DNA of 64,000 nt from Lysobacter changpingensis (GTDB lineage Bacteria; Pseudomonadota; Gammaproteobacteria; Xanthomonadales; Xanthomonadaceae). The notes under the pieces are model-generated. The model made no database searches. It saw nothing but the letters and a program-made list of their open reading frames with translations, and was not told the origin of the DNA. This document shows positions 29,176 through 38,278 of this stretch, piece after piece. The position numbers were made by a program, and so were the translations under genes. Positions within the stretch are counted from its first letter, which is position 1. Each line of letters starts with the position of its first letter. The stretch is taken from positions 62,001 to 126,000 of the forward strand of contig NZ_JADWPE010000006.1 in assembly GCF_017308985.1 (NCBI RefSeq). The letters run 5' to 3'.

Positions 29176-29254
29176 GGCGAACTCCGGCGGCGGTGGAAGC
29201 GCCGATTCGAACACGCGTCGCGCGGCCTGGAGATGCCGTCCGGCGGATTGCCGG

Positions 29255-29309
29255 ATCGGGATTCGGGATTCGAGCCATTGCGGTCATCCCCGCGAAGGCG
29301 GGGATCCAG
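29255..29309. repeat. GGGATTCGGGATTCG unit plus REP hairpin
   Basis: ATCGGGATTCGGGATTCG (29255-29272) is a short unit of the GGGATTCGGGATT family seen at 59150-59226. GGTCATCCCCGCGAAGGCGG (29282 onward) is a separate element: ATCCCCGC (29286-29293), GAAG loop, GCGGGGAT (29298-29305), followed by CCAG. It matches the widespread proteobacterial CCCGCGAAGGCGGG REP type. Apart from these, the 316-bp gap 29176-29491 shows no gene. Confidence 0.7.
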
Positions 29310-29491
29310 CTCCGAGCACATCACGCGCTTCGCCAGGCGAGATGCGCGCACATATGGGCGTTGCGACGAATGCCCGGGCCCCGAACGTCGCCCTCACCGT
29401 CACCCCACCTTCACACCGCAACGACCCTTCCCGCTCCACGATCGCGCGGTTACGCACCACGATGGAAGGACCTCAGATCAAGGAGCGCGTC

Positions 29492-30040
29492 ATGAACGCA
29501 GGTCTGTTGCGTACGGTGGGTCGCAGTTGGTGGGTGCTGGTGCTGTATGGCGTGATCGGCGTGCTGTTCGGCATCGCGGCGTTCATGTGGCCGGCGAAGA
29601 CGGCCGTGGCGATGGCCTGGGCCTTCGGCGTGATGGCCATCGCCGAGGGCGTGCTCAGCGCGCTCGCGCTGTTCGACCGCAACGTTTCCGTCTCGAAAGG
29701 CTGGCTGGCGCTGTATGCGCTGGCGTCGTTGGCGTTCGGCCTCGTCGCGGTGTCGAACCCGGTCGTCACCGCGGGCGTGCTGCTGCTGATCCTCGCCGCG
29801 TGGCTGCTGGTGGCGGGCATTTATCGCATCGTGCTGGCGATCCGCATCCGCAAGGAAGTCACGGGCGAATGGATGATCGCGCTCAGCGGCGTGCTGGCGA
29901 TCCTGCTGGCGGTGCTGTTCGTCGCGCGGCCCGCCGTCGGACTGGTGACCGTCGCACTGTGGATCGGCGTGGCCGCGCTGTTCTACGGGGTGCTGCAGGT
30001 GATGGCCGGCTTCAAGCTGCGCAAGCTGGCCGGCACCTGA
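29492..30040 (+). CDS. HdeD-like (DUF308) membrane protein
   Basis: A 182-residue inner-membrane protein with six predicted helices in three hairpins (WWVLVLYGVIGVLFGIAAF; AWAFGVMAIAEGVLSALALF; GWLALYALASLAFGLVAV; VLLLILAAWLLVAGIYRI and so on). The DUF308/HdeD family includes the E. coli acid-resistance membrane protein HdeD. The start at 29492 is supported by AAGGAG at 29480-29485, six bases upstream; the in-frame ATG ten codons earlier lacks a Shine-Dalgarno. Confidence 0.88.
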   Translation: MNAGLLRTVGRSWWVLVLYGVIGVLFGIAAFMWPAKTAVAMAWAFGVMAIAEGVLSALALFDRNVSVSKGWLALYALASLAFGLVAVSNPVVTAGVLLLILAAWLLVAGIYRIVLAIRIRKEVTGEWMIALSGVLAILLAVLFVARPAVGLVTVALWIGVAALFYGVLQVMAGFKLRKLAGT

Positions 30041-30043
30041 CGC

Positions 30044-30952
30044 TCACGCCGCCGGCGCGCGCAACGCGAAGTCGGCGGCGATGCCGGCGAAGATCGCCAG
30101 CCCCACCCAATGGTTGTGCAGGAACGCACGGAAGCACGCCGCGCGTTCCCGGCGACGCGCGATGCGGAACTCATAGGCCACCAGCACCACGGCGACGGCC
30201 AGGCCGATCCAGTAATACGCGCCCATCGCCGCGCGCTGGCCGACGAACGCCAGCGCCACGAAGAACAGCGCGTACAGCACGCCCTGCGCGATGAGGTCCA
30301 TCTCGCCGAACAGGATCGCCGTGGACTTGCTGCCCATGCGCAGGTCGTCCTCGCGGTCGACCATCGCGTACCAGGTGTCGTAGGCGGTGGACCAGACGAT
30401 GTTGGCCACGTACAGCAACCAGCCCACGGCCGGCACTTCGCCCTGCACGGCGGCGAAGGCCATCGGGATGCCCCAGCCGAACGCCAGCCCCAGGTACACC
30501 TGCGGCAGGTGCGTGTAGCGCTTGAGGTACGGGTAGCTCGCCGCCAGCACGACGCCGATGAAGCTCATCAGCACGGTCAGCCGGTTGAGCGTGAGCACCA
30601 GCGCGAAGGCCGCCAGCATCAGCACGGCGAACAGCGCCAGCGCCTCGCGACCGCGCACCGCGCCGGTGGCGAGCGGGCGATTCCGGGTGCGCTCCACGTG
30701 CGGGTCGAGCCAGCGGTCGGCGTAGTCGTTGATCACGCAACCGGCCGAACGCGTCAGCCACACGCCCGCGCTGAACACGAACAGCGTCCACAGCGGCGGC
30801 ACGCCCTTCGCGGCCAGCCACAAACCCCACCACGTCGGCCACAGCAGCAGCAGCCAGCCGATCGGGCGGTCGCCGCGGACCAGCTGCCAATACAGCGACA
30901 GTCGCGTTTTCCATGGGGACGCCGCGGGGGATTGGAAGCGTTCGTAGCTCAT
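30044..30952 (-). CDS. ubiA: 4-hydroxybenzoate octaprenyltransferase
   Basis: A 302-residue intramembrane prenyltransferase that attaches the polyprenyl tail to 4-hydroxybenzoate in ubiquinone synthesis. Two Asp-rich Mg/diphosphate motifs are present: [15 protein letters not shown] ([12 protein letters not shown]) and [20 protein letters not shown]. Multiple hydrophobic helices follow, with [14 protein letters not shown] in the first. The ATG at 30952 is preferred over an upstream TTG at 30985, which lacks any start signals. It converges with the HdeD-like gene, only 3 bp apart. Confidence 0.95.
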   Translation of the reverse strand: MSYERFQSPAASPWKTRLSLYWQLVRGDRPIGWLLLLWPTWWGLWLAAKGVPPLWTLFVFSAGVWLTRSAGCVINDYADRWLDPHVERTRNRPLATGAVRGREALALFAVLMLAAFALVLTLNRLTVLMSFIGVVLAASYPYLKRYTHLPQVYLGLAFGWGIPMAFAAVQGEVPAVGWLLYVANIVWSTAYDTWYAMVDREDDLRMGSKSTAILFGEMDLIAQGVLYALFFVALAFVGQRAAMGAYYWIGLAVAVVLVAYEFRIARRRERAACFRAFLHNHWVGLAIFAGIAADFALRAPAA

Positions 30953-31131
30953 TCGGGGCAGATCGGAGGTATGCAGGTCAGGCAATTAGGGGCCGAAGGC
31001 GGCTCGATGCGCGGGAATTCCGCGGGCCGGCTGGCGTCGCGGCAGCACGCCGCCGCGCTTTGCCGCTAGAATGCCAGCCCCGCTGTCGCGACGTGATCGC
31101 CGATCAAGCCGTTCGCGGGAACATCCAACAG

Positions 31132-31208
31132 GCGCCCGTAGCTCAGCCGGATAGAGTAGTGGCTTCCGAAGCCATTGGTCGGGGGTTCGAATCCCTCCGG
31201 GCGCGCCA
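31132..31208 (+). tRNA. tRNA-Arg, anticodon CCG
   Basis: A 77-nt cloverleaf with encoded CCA. The acceptor GCGCCCG pairs with CGGGCGC, and the D arm is GCTC...GAGT. The anticodon stem GTGGC/GCCAT encloses the loop TTCCGAA (anticodon CCG, reading CGG). The T arm is GGGGG-TTCGAAT-CCCTC, the discriminator is G, and CCA ends at 31208. CGG is expected to be a common Arg codon in this GC-rich genome. Confidence 0.97.
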
Positions 31209-31285
31209 TCTCACGCATCCCGCCTTTCTGCGCGAGCGTGAGCGGACCGGATCGCGTCGGCGTTCGTGAAACGGCCCGGACAAAC

Positions 31286-31316
31286 ACGGCAGCCTCCCGG
31301 CTGCCGTTCGCGTTTT
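31286..31316 (+). terminator. Intrinsic terminator downstream of tRNA-Arg
   Basis: ACGGCAGCC (31286-31294), loop TCCC, GGCTGCCGT (31299-31307), then TCGCGTTTT. It plausibly ends the tRNA transcript. The rest of the gap up to the cytochrome gene (31317-31602) holds a TATACT -10-like hexamer at 31523-31528 and a CGACCGC/GCGGTCG leader hairpin at 31535-31553. No protein gene was seen in it. Confidence 0.7.
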
Positions 31317-31602
31317 CGCATTTCGGATGGGCCTCATGGGGCTCCTCAACAGTATGTTTGCGCTCCGCCGCAGTCGCAGACCATCCAGCGCGCGACACGC
31401 ATGAACAAGGGTCGTGCAACCCATCCGACAGAGCCCCGCGACGCTCCGCGAAACCGCCATCGCGGCCTCGCGCCGCACCGGACCGCCCAAGTCCGAACCT
31501 AGTGGATGGGCCTAGCGGGCCGTATACTGGCGCGCGACCGCTTGGGGCGGTCGATCGTCGATGGCTTCGCGTGACCCGTACGGGCGCGCCATAGGTGGGT
31601 TT

Positions 31603-32118
31603 GTGCGCAATTACGACCTCGAATTCCTGAAGAAATTCTCGATGGTGATCGGCTTCCTCGTGCTGGTCACCCTGGGCCTGATCATCGCGGCCATCTTCGT
31701 GCACGGCCAGCTGCCGGCGGAGGTCAACCCCGACGTCGCCAAGCGCACGCAGCAGCGCATCGCCCCGGTCGGCGCGGTTTACGCAGGCAGCACCGGCGCC
31801 GCCGCGCAGCAGGCCGCCTCGGCCGCCGCCGCCGCGAAGGCCGCCTCGCAGGTCGCCTACGGCGGCACCACCGACGGCTCGGTGATCTTCAACAACCTGT
31901 GCACCGGCTGCCACACCTCCGGTGCCGGCGGCGCGCCGACGCTCGACCAGGCCCACTGGACCGCGCGCCTGCCGAAGGGCAAGGACACGCTGCACAAGCA
32001 CGCGATCGAAGGCTTCACCGGCACCGCCGGCGTGATGCCCCCGAAGGGCGGCAACCCGGCACTGACGGACGAGCAGGTCATCGCCGCGGTCGACTGGATG
32101 CTGGCGAACCTGAAGTAA
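31603..32118 (+). CDS. Membrane-anchored class I (c5-type) cytochrome c
   Basis: A 171-residue cytochrome. An N-terminal membrane anchor (FSMVIGFLVLVTLGLIIAAIFV, about residues 14-35) is followed by an Ala-rich linker and a c-type heme domain with CTGCH (Cys100, Cys103, His104). A likely axial Met lies in GVMPPKGG. It probably shuttles electrons at the periplasmic face of the inner membrane. The GTG at 31603 is preferred because AGGTGG lies 4 bp upstream and the protein then begins VRNYDLEFLKKF. An ATG at 31561 would add 14 residues. Confidence 0.85.
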   Translation: MRNYDLEFLKKFSMVIGFLVLVTLGLIIAAIFVHGQLPAEVNPDVAKRTQQRIAPVGAVYAGSTGAAAQQAASAAAAAKAASQVAYGGTTDGSVIFNNLCTGCHTSGAGGAPTLDQAHWTARLPKGKDTLHKHAIEGFTGTAGVMPPKGGNPALTDEQVIAAVDWMLANLK

Positions 32119-32356
32119 GCCGCTTCCTTCGAGCCACCGCACGACGCCGCCTCCGGGCGGCGTTGTCGTTTCTGGGGTAAGGCAGCCCGCGCGGCCATGG
32201 ATGGTCGTGCAGGCGTTTCGCCAGGAGGGCAGCCACCAGGCGGCGAACTCCGGGTTTCATCCCATTAACGGCGCAGCGCATCGACCGCCAACACCGGACG
32301 AGCAGCCGTCACGGCCCGTCGCGATAATGCGCGCCCCTGTCCCGGCGAGCGCGCCC

Positions 32357-34039
32357 ATGATCCGTCCCGGCTTCCCTTTCCGCCCCGCCCTGCTGCTCAT
32401 GCCGTGCCTGCTGGTCGGCTGCGCCTCGCCGTCCGATGCGCGTGAGGCGACGGCGATCGGCGCCGTGCAGGGCCACGCCGAACGCAGCGCCCTCGTCGGC
32501 CAGGCGGTGACCGTTCGCGGCGTCGTCAGCGCGAAGCTCGACGGCGGCTGGTTCGTACAGGATGCCGGCGACGGCGACGACGCCACCTCCGACGCGATCT
32601 TCGTGCAGGACGCCGCATCGGCCGTCGGTCCGGGCGATGCGGTGCTCGTGCACGGCACCGTGGCCGAACTCGACGTCGGCCGCGCCACCCGCACGGCGCT
32701 GGTGCGGACCCGGGTCGAACGCGTCGGCGAAGGCGAAACACCAGTGACCCCGCTCGCGAAGGCGCCCACCGGCTGGGAAAGCCTGGAAGGCATGCGCGTA
32801 CGCCTTGATGCGCCGGTGTTCCTCGCCGACAGCGGCGATCTGCGCAGGCACGACCGCGTTCTCGCGAGCCTCGACGAACGCCTCTGGCAACCGACCGAGC
32901 GCCACGTCCCCGGCAGCGACGGCTATCGCGCCGAAGTCGCCCGCAACACGCAGCGCGCGTTGTGGCTGGAAGCGGCGGATGCGACGTGGCCGCAGGGCTT
33001 CGCGCAGGCACGCTCCGGCAGCCGCATCGAAGGCGTCACCGGGGTGATCGATCAGGCGAAGGACGGTCATGCGCTGGTCCTGGAATCGGCACCCACACTC
33101 GACCCGGCTCCGCGTCCGCAGCCGCCCACCGTCCCGGGTTCGCTCCGCATCGCCGCGCTCAACCTGGAGAACCTGTTCAACGGCGACGGGCACGGCGGCG
33201 GTTTCCCCACGCCGCGCGGCGCGCGCACGCCGGCCGAACTCGCCGCGCAGTTGTCCAAGCACGTGGCGGTCATCGAGGCGCTGGATGCCGACGTCGTCGC
33301 GCTGATGGAACTGGAAAACGACGGCTACGGCGAGGATTCGAGCATCGCCACGCTGGTCGACGCACTCGACGCCGAGGGCGGCGCATGGCGTTTCGTCGAT
33401 GCGAAGCGCGGCCCCGGCGACAACCCGATCCGCGTCGGCCTGATCTATCGCGGCGATCGCGTGCGCACGCTCGGCGAACCGGCGACGCTGGAGGGCGGCC
33501 CGTTCGGCGAACACAGCCGCGTGCCGCTGGCGCAGGCGTTCGCGCCGTTGAAGGGCGATGCGAAGGCGTTCGTCGTCGTCGCCAACCACTTCAAGTCCAA
33601 GGGCTGCAGCGATGCCGATGGCGCCGATCGCGACCAGCACGACGGCGCGGGCTGCTACGACGCCACGCGCGTCGAATCGGCGCGTCGCCTGCACGACTGG
33701 CTCGCGGGCGATCCCACCGGGCACGGGGCGCGCACGCTGATCGTCGGCGACCTCAACGCCTATGCGCAGGAAGCGCCCGTGCGCGCGCTGCGCGAGGCCG
33801 GCTGGCAGGACGCCTTCGCCGTCGCCGGCATCCCGGCGCCCTACAGCTACGTCTACGACGGCCGGCTCGGCCGCCTCGACCACGCGCTGCTGAGCCCCGC
33901 CTTCGCCCGGCGCCTGCGCGGCGCGGCGGAATGGCACGTCAACGCCGACGAGGCCGAATCGTCCGGCTATCGCGCCGGCGGCACGGGGCCGTGGCGCAGT
34001 TCCGACCACGATCCGCTGGTGCTCGGCTTCGACCCCTGA
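32357..34039 (+). CDS. ExeM/NucH-like lipoprotein endonuclease
   Basis: A 560-residue predicted lipoprotein (PALLLMPCLLVGC, lipobox LVGC). Residues about 35-130 form an OB-fold-like domain (VTVRGVVSAKLDGGWFVQD). The C-terminal half is an endonuclease/exonuclease/phosphatase domain: RIAALNLENLFNGDG, ALMELENDGYG, VVVANHFKSKGC, IVGDLNAYAQE, and the final SDHDPLVLGF His-Asp pair. ExeM-type enzymes degrade extracellular DNA. This copy is shorter than the roughly 870-residue secreted forms and is membrane-anchored instead of carrying a C-terminal sorting domain. The ATG at 32357 is picked for the signal peptide. Confidence 0.88.
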   Translation: MIRPGFPFRPALLLMPCLLVGCASPSDAREATAIGAVQGHAERSALVGQAVTVRGVVSAKLDGGWFVQDAGDGDDATSDAIFVQDAASAVGPGDAVLVHGTVAELDVGRATRTALVRTRVERVGEGETPVTPLAKAPTGWESLEGMRVRLDAPVFLADSGDLRRHDRVLASLDERLWQPTERHVPGSDGYRAEVARNTQRALWLEAADATWPQGFAQARSGSRIEGVTGVIDQAKDGHALVLESAPTLDPAPRPQPPTVPGSLRIAALNLENLFNGDGHGGGFPTPRGARTPAELAAQLSKHVAVIEALDADVVALMELENDGYGEDSSIATLVDALDAEGGAWRFVDAKRGPGDNPIRVGLIYRGDRVRTLGEPATLEGGPFGEHSRVPLAQAFAPLKGDAKAFVVVANHFKSKGCSDADGADRDQHDGAGCYDATRVESARRLHDWLAGDPTGHGARTLIVGDLNAYAQEAPVRALREAGWQDAFAVAGIPAPYSYVYDGRLGRLDHALLSPAFARRLRGAAEWHVNADEAESSGYRAGGTGPWRSSDHDPLVLGFDP

Positions 34040-34086
34040 GCGCCGCGCCGACGAGGCCTGAATCCCCTACGCCGTATCATGGCGGC

Positions 34087-34779
34087 ATGAGCAATCCCGC
34101 CTTTCCGAACGACGCCACCGCCACGCTGACGCTGCAGGGGCCGGTCGGCGCGCTGGAGACCATCGTCGAAGCCGCCGAGGCGCCCGCGCGCGAAGCGGTC
34201 GCCATCGTCTGCCATCCGCTGCCCACCGACGGCGGCACCATGCACAACAAGGTCGTGACGATGGCCGCGCGCGCGCTGCGCGAGTCGGGCATCGCCACGG
34301 TGCGCTTCAACTTCCGTGGCACCGGCGCCTCCGAGGGCAGCTTCGACCAGGGCCGCGGCGAGGCCGACGACCTGCGAGCCGTCGCCGCATGGGTGCGCGA
34401 ACAGCGCCCGCGCGCGCGGTTGTGGCTGGCCGGTTTCAGCTTCGGCTCCTACATCACGCTCAAGTGCGCGAACGAGCTGCATCCGGGCATGGTGATTTCG
34501 ATCGCCCCGCCCGCGGCTGGCCGCAACTGGGACTTCAGCACCATCGCGCCGCCGCAGTGCCCGTGGCTGGTGATCCAGGGCGAGGAGGACGAGATCGTCG
34601 ATCCGCAGGCCGTGTACGCGTGGATCGACGGACTGAAGCTCGAAACGCCGCCGACGCTGGTGAAGATGCCCGAGACCAGCCACTTCTTCCATCGCCGCCT
34701 GATGGACCTGCGCGGCGCGATCAAGAACGGGATCAAGCCGCACCTGCCGCCCGAGGCGGAAGGCGCCGCGTCGGCATGA
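34087..34779 (+). CDS. Alpha/beta hydrolase (CocE/YpfH-like serine hydrolase)
   Basis: A 230-residue alpha/beta hydrolase. It has HPLPTDGGTMHNKVV and FNFRGTGASEGSFDQG near the N-terminus, a nucleophile elbow LAGFSFGSYI, an acidic residue in GEEDEIVDP, and a His in ETSHFFHRR. The HPxxxxGGTMxNK...NFRGxGxSxG pattern defines a family seen next to other cell-division or lipid genes in Xanthomonadaceae; the substrate is unknown. It overlaps the zapE start by four bases. Confidence 0.85.
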   Translation: MSNPAFPNDATATLTLQGPVGALETIVEAAEAPAREAVAIVCHPLPTDGGTMHNKVVTMAARALRESGIATVRFNFRGTGASEGSFDQGRGEADDLRAVAAWVREQRPRARLWLAGFSFGSYITLKCANELHPGMVISIAPPAAGRNWDFSTIAPPQCPWLVIQGEEDEIVDPQAVYAWIDGLKLETPPTLVKMPETSHFFHRRLMDLRGAIKNGIKPHLPPEAEGAASA

Positions 34780-35897
34780 GCGCGACGGCTCCTGTCGCCG
34801 ACGCCGGTTCGTCCCGGTCCGCGCCGTCGGCGCTGTACGCGGCCGGTGTCGCGCGCGGCGAATGGAACGAGGATCCCGCGCAACGTCCGGCGCTGCGCGA
34901 ACTCGACCGCATCCACGCGGCCTTGCGCGATCCGCCCCGGCGCGGGTTGTTCGACGGATGGTTCGGCAAAAAGCCCGCACCGCCGCGCGGCCTGTACCTG
35001 TGGGGCGGCGTGGGTCGCGGCAAGACATTCCTGATCGATCTGTTCTACGACGCGCTTCCGTTCGAGCAGAAGCGCCGCACGCACTTCCACCGCTTCATGC
35101 GCGAGGTGCACGCGCGACTGCGCGCCCATGCCGGGCAGAGCGATCCGCTGGCGTCGATCGCCCGCGAATGGGGCCGCGACCTGCGCGTGCTGGTGCTCGA
35201 CGAATTCTTCGTCAACGACATTGGCGACGCGATGCTGCTGGGCCGCCTGCTCGAACGCCTGTTCGTCGAGGGCGTCGCGCTGGTGACCACGTCGAACACC
35301 GCGCCGGCTAACCTCTACAAGGACGGCCTGCAGCGTGCGAGCTTCCTGCCGGCGATCGCGCAGATCGAGCAGCACTGCAAGGTGCTCTACCTCGACAGCG
35401 CGCAGGATTACCGCCTGCGCGCGCTGACGCGTTCGCCGGTGTATCGCGCGCCGCTGGACGAAGGCTCCGACGCGTGGCTGGCCGAACGCTGGCGCGAGCT
35501 CACCGCGACCTGCCCGCGCGAGGAAGGCCCGCTCATCATCGAAGGCCGCGAAATCCCCGTGCGCGCGCTCGCCGAAGGGCACGCGTGGTTCGATTTCGCC
35601 GCACTGTGCGAAGGCCCGCGTGCGGCGAGCGATTACATCGAGATCGCGACCGAGTACCACACGGTGCTGGTCGGCTGCATCCCGCTGTTCGACGGGCGCA
35701 ACGACGATCCGGCGCGGCGGTTCGTGCACCTGATCGACGAGCTTTACGACCGTCACGTCAACCTGGTCTGCACCGCCGCCGCCGCGCCGCCTGCGCTGTA
35801 CACCGGGCAGAAGCTGGCGCACGCGTTCGAACGCACGGCTTCGCGGTTGATCGAGATGCAGTCGGCGGAGTTCCTGGCGCTGGAGCATCGGGGGTAG
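34776..35897 (+). CDS. zapE: Cell division protein ZapE (AFG1-like ATPase)
   Basis: A 373-residue P-loop ATPase of the AFG1/ZapE family, which destabilises FtsZ polymers at the constricting ring. Walker A is WGGVGRGKTFLIDLF and Walker B is LVLDEFFV. Other family blocks are KRRTHFHRFM, TTSNTAPANLYKDGLQR and FxALCxGPRAASDYIEIA. The start at 34776 gives an ATGA overlap with the hydrolase gene. Length matches E. coli ZapE (375). Confidence 0.95.
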   Translation: MSATAPVADAGSSRSAPSALYAAGVARGEWNEDPAQRPALRELDRIHAALRDPPRRGLFDGWFGKKPAPPRGLYLWGGVGRGKTFLIDLFYDALPFEQKRRTHFHRFMREVHARLRAHAGQSDPLASIAREWGRDLRVLVLDEFFVNDIGDAMLLGRLLERLFVEGVALVTTSNTAPANLYKDGLQRASFLPAIAQIEQHCKVLYLDSAQDYRLRALTRSPVYRAPLDEGSDAWLAERWRELTATCPREEGPLIIEGREIPVRALAEGHAWFDFAALCEGPRAASDYIEIATEYHTVLVGCIPLFDGRNDDPARRFVHLIDELYDRHVNLVCTAAAAPPALYTGQKLAHAFERTASRLIEMQSAEFLALEHRG

Positions 35898-35982
35898 TTT
35901 TTTTCACGGTGAGGTGGGCCACGCACATGGAGTGCCCGAACGTCCGACCGTACACTCGACGCTTTCGCACGCAATGCATCGA

Positions 35983-36576
35983 ATGAACCTCGCCCTGTTC
36001 GACTTCGACGGCACCATCACCACGCGCGAACTCATGCCGGATTTCGTGCGCATGGCGACGACGAAGCGGCGGCTCATGATCGGACAGATCGTGCTCGCGC
36101 CGGTCATCGTGGGCTACAAGGCGGGCGTGGTGAGCGGCAACGCGGTGCGGGAACGCATCGCGGACTTCGCATTCCGGGGACTCCCGCGGCAGGCGTTGCA
36201 CGACGCGGGCGAGCGTTTCGCACGCGTGACGATTCCCGGCGTGCTGCGCCCGGACGCGATGGCGCGCCTGCAATGGCATCGCGAACAGGGCGACACCATC
36301 GTCGTCGTGTCCGGCTCGTTCGATCTGTACCTCTCGCACTGGTGCACGCAGCACGGGCTCGAGTTGCTGTGTTCGAAACTGGAATCGCGCGACGGCGTGA
36401 TGACCGGCCGCTTCGACGGCGCGCAATGCGTCGGTGCGGAGAAGGCGCGCCGCGTGCGCGAGCGCTACGACCTGTCGCGCCATCCCGTCGTGTACGCATA
36501 CGGCGACACGCACGAGGATCGCGATCTGCTCGCGCTCGCGCACCGTCGCTGGTATCGCGGACGCGAGATCGACTGA
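35983..36576 (+). CDS. HAD-superfamily IB phosphatase
   Basis: A 197-residue HAD-IB hydrolase related to phosphoserine phosphatase. Motif I is ALFDFDGTIT with the nucleophile Asp near residue 6. Motif II Ser is in IVVVSGSFDLYL. Motif III/IV is YAYGDTHEDRDLLALA. An N-terminal insertion with two hydrophobic stretches (IGQIVLAPVIVGYKAGVV) forms the cap. The ATG at 35983 begins three residues before the conserved strand; 35974 is an alternative. The substrate is not assignable. Confidence 0.88.
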   Translation: MNLALFDFDGTITTRELMPDFVRMATTKRRLMIGQIVLAPVIVGYKAGVVSGNAVRERIADFAFRGLPRQALHDAGERFARVTIPGVLRPDAMARLQWHREQGDTIVVVSGSFDLYLSHWCTQHGLELLCSKLESRDGVMTGRFDGAQCVGAEKARRVRERYDLSRHPVVYAYGDTHEDRDLLALAHRRWYRGREID

Positions 36577-36580
36577 CGCG

Positions 36581-36790
36581 TCACACCGGACGGCCGGTGT
36601 CGCGCATCAACTGGTCGAAGCGGTCCCATTTCAGCTTGCGGCGATAGACCTTGTTGGTCGGTCGCCATTCGATCGCGCCCTTCGATACCAGCAGCGTGCC
36701 GAAGCGGCGGCCGTCGCGTTCGACGACGAACTCGATGTCCTCGCGGCCCAGCTCCCGCCGCGGCAGGTTGAAGATGACCTTGTGTGCCAT
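36581..36790 (-). CDS. Small conserved hypothetical protein
   Basis: A 69-residue protein starting MAHKVIFNLPRRELGREDIEFVV and ending in KLKWDRFDQLMRDTG. The alternation of strands and charged residues (FGTLLVSKGAIEWRPTNKVY) suggests a compact beta-rich domain of the kind conserved in Xanthomonadaceae. I recognise no function. It converges with the HAD gene (4 bp apart) and has a proper ATG. Confidence 0.65.
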   Translation of the reverse strand: MAHKVIFNLPRRELGREDIEFVVERDGRRFGTLLVSKGAIEWRPTNKVYRRKLKWDRFDQLMRDTGRPV

Positions 36791-36838
36791 GCGCATCGCC
36801 TCCGGCCGGACGGCCACGGCGACTCTAGCGCGGGCGCG

Positions 36839-37462
36839 TCAACGCGGCGTGGCGCCGCGCCGCCAGACGAGGCCTCGATTGTTCGCGGGCATCGCGACGT
36901 CCTCGACCAAGCGCAGGCCGATGCGCTGCGCGAGCGCATCGACCGCTTCGAAATCGCGGATCGCCGATTGCGGATCGCGCGCCTTGAGCCAGGCGTCGAA
37001 CTCGCGATTGCTGTCGCTGGTGTACGCGCCGCCGTAGTTGAACGGGCCGTACACCACGAGCACCGCACCGTCGGCCAGCACGCCGTAGAGTCCCGCGAAG
37101 AACGATTCGACCTGCGCCCAGCCCATGATGTGCAGCGTGTTCGCGCTGAACGCCGCGTCGAAGCGACCGTCGTTCGCGTTCGACCGCGGCCACGGACCGG
37201 TCGCGACATCGAGTTCCACCGCCGCCGGCGTGTTCGCCAGCGACGCGTGTTCGAGCCAGGCGCCGATGCCGGGGAGGTTCTCCGCGCGATCGCTGCACTG
37301 CCATCGCAGCCACGGCATCGCGTTGGCGAAATACACCGCGTGCTGCCCGGTGCCGCTGCCGATTTCCAGCACGTCGCGACGGTCGGCGAAATGGCGCTGC
37401 AGGACGGCGAGGATCGGCTCTCGATTGCGCTCGCAGGATGGCGCGTTCGGAAGCGCGCTCAT
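36839..37462 (-). CDS. DUF938 SAM-dependent methyltransferase-like protein
   Basis: A 207-residue class I methyltransferase fold of the DUF938 family. It begins SCERNREPILAVLQRHFADRRDVLEIGSGTGQHAVYFA (motif I EIGSGTGQH), with AAFSANTLHIMGW as motif IV and VLVVYGPFNYGG. A eukaryotic homologue group is called METTL26; substrates are unknown. folE lies 16 bp upstream on the same strand, so co-transcription is likely. Confidence 0.88.
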   Translation of the reverse strand: MSALPNAPSCERNREPILAVLQRHFADRRDVLEIGSGTGQHAVYFANAMPWLRWQCSDRAENLPGIGAWLEHASLANTPAAVELDVATGPWPRSNANDGRFDAAFSANTLHIMGWAQVESFFAGLYGVLADGAVLVVYGPFNYGGAYTSDSNREFDAWLKARDPQSAIRDFEAVDALAQRIGLRLVEDVAMPANNRGLVWRRGATPR

Positions 37463-37478
37463 GGCACCGGCCGCGCCG

Positions 37479-38069
37479 TTACCGCCCGGGGCCCACGTCG
37501 ATGAACTGCAGGAACTCCGCGCGCGTGCGCGCGTCCTCGCGGAAACTGCCGAGCATCTTCGAGGTGATCATGCTCACGCCGCGCTTGTGCACGCCGCGCG
37601 TGGTCATGCATTCGTGCGCGCCTTCGATCACCACGCCGACGCCGCGCGGCTGCAGCACGTCCTGGATCACCTGCGCGATCTGCGCCGTCATCTTCTCCTG
37701 CACCTGCAGGCGGCGCGCATAGGTTTCCACCACGCGCGCGAGCTTGCTGATGCCCACCACCTTGCCGTCGGGCAGGTAGCCCACGTGCGCCTTGCCGATG
37801 ATCGGCGCCATGTGGTGTTCGCAATGGCTTTCGAACTCGATGTCGCGCAGCACGATCATCTCGTCGTAGCCCTCGACTTCCTCGAAGGTGCGCTTGAGGT
37901 AATCGGCCGGATCCTCGCCGTAGCCGCTGAACCAGTCGCGGTACGCCTTGGCCACGCGCTTGGGCGTGTCGAGCAGGCCCTCGCGCGAGGGATCGTCGCC
38001 GGCCCAGCGCAGCAGCGTGCGCACGGCCGCCTCGGCCTGTTCGCGGGTGGGCTTTTCGTCATGCGCCAT
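37479..38069 (-). CDS. folE: GTP cyclohydrolase I
   Basis: A 196-residue enzyme converting GTP to 7,8-dihydroneopterin triphosphate, the first step to tetrahydrofolate. Zinc and catalytic residues lie in [21 protein letters not shown] and in [31 protein letters not shown] and the C-terminal TRAEFLQFI are family signatures. The ATG at 38069 yields the normal FolE length; the open frame upstream is not conserved in character. Confidence 0.97.
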   Translation of the reverse strand: MAHDEKPTREQAEAAVRTLLRWAGDDPSREGLLDTPKRVAKAYRDWFSGYGEDPADYLKRTFEEVEGYDEMIVLRDIEFESHCEHHMAPIIGKAHVGYLPDGKVVGISKLARVVETYARRLQVQEKMTAQIAQVIQDVLQPRGVGVVIEGAHECMTTRGVHKRGVSMITSKMLGSFREDARTRAEFLQFIDVGPGR

Positions 38070-38126
38070 GGCACGGGCTCGGAGTGTCTGGGGGACAGGA
38101 ATGCTACTCCACCCGCGCGGGCGGAG

Positions 38127-38164
38127 AAAAAGGCGCCGCCGGGCGGGATGAACCACGGCGGCGC
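38127..38164 (-). terminator. Intrinsic terminator of the RND efflux operon
   Basis: On the minus strand GCGCCGCC (38164-38157) pairs with GGCGGCGC (38140-38133), followed by CTTTTTCTCC. It lies 115 bp beyond the outer-membrane channel stop codon and just before folE. Confidence 0.7.
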
Positions 38165-38278
38165 GAAAGGGGCTGCAAACCAGCCATGAAGCGGAAACCG
38201 AGCAACCGGCGACGCCACGCGTGAGGGAGGGGAAGGCGTGGCGCCGCCGGCCGTCGGCCAGGGGAACGATGGAAAACC

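Noticed and set aside
30953-30985. Upstream TTG start for ubiA
   Set aside because: It would add 11 residues without a ribosome-binding site; the ATG at 30952 gives a normal N-terminus.
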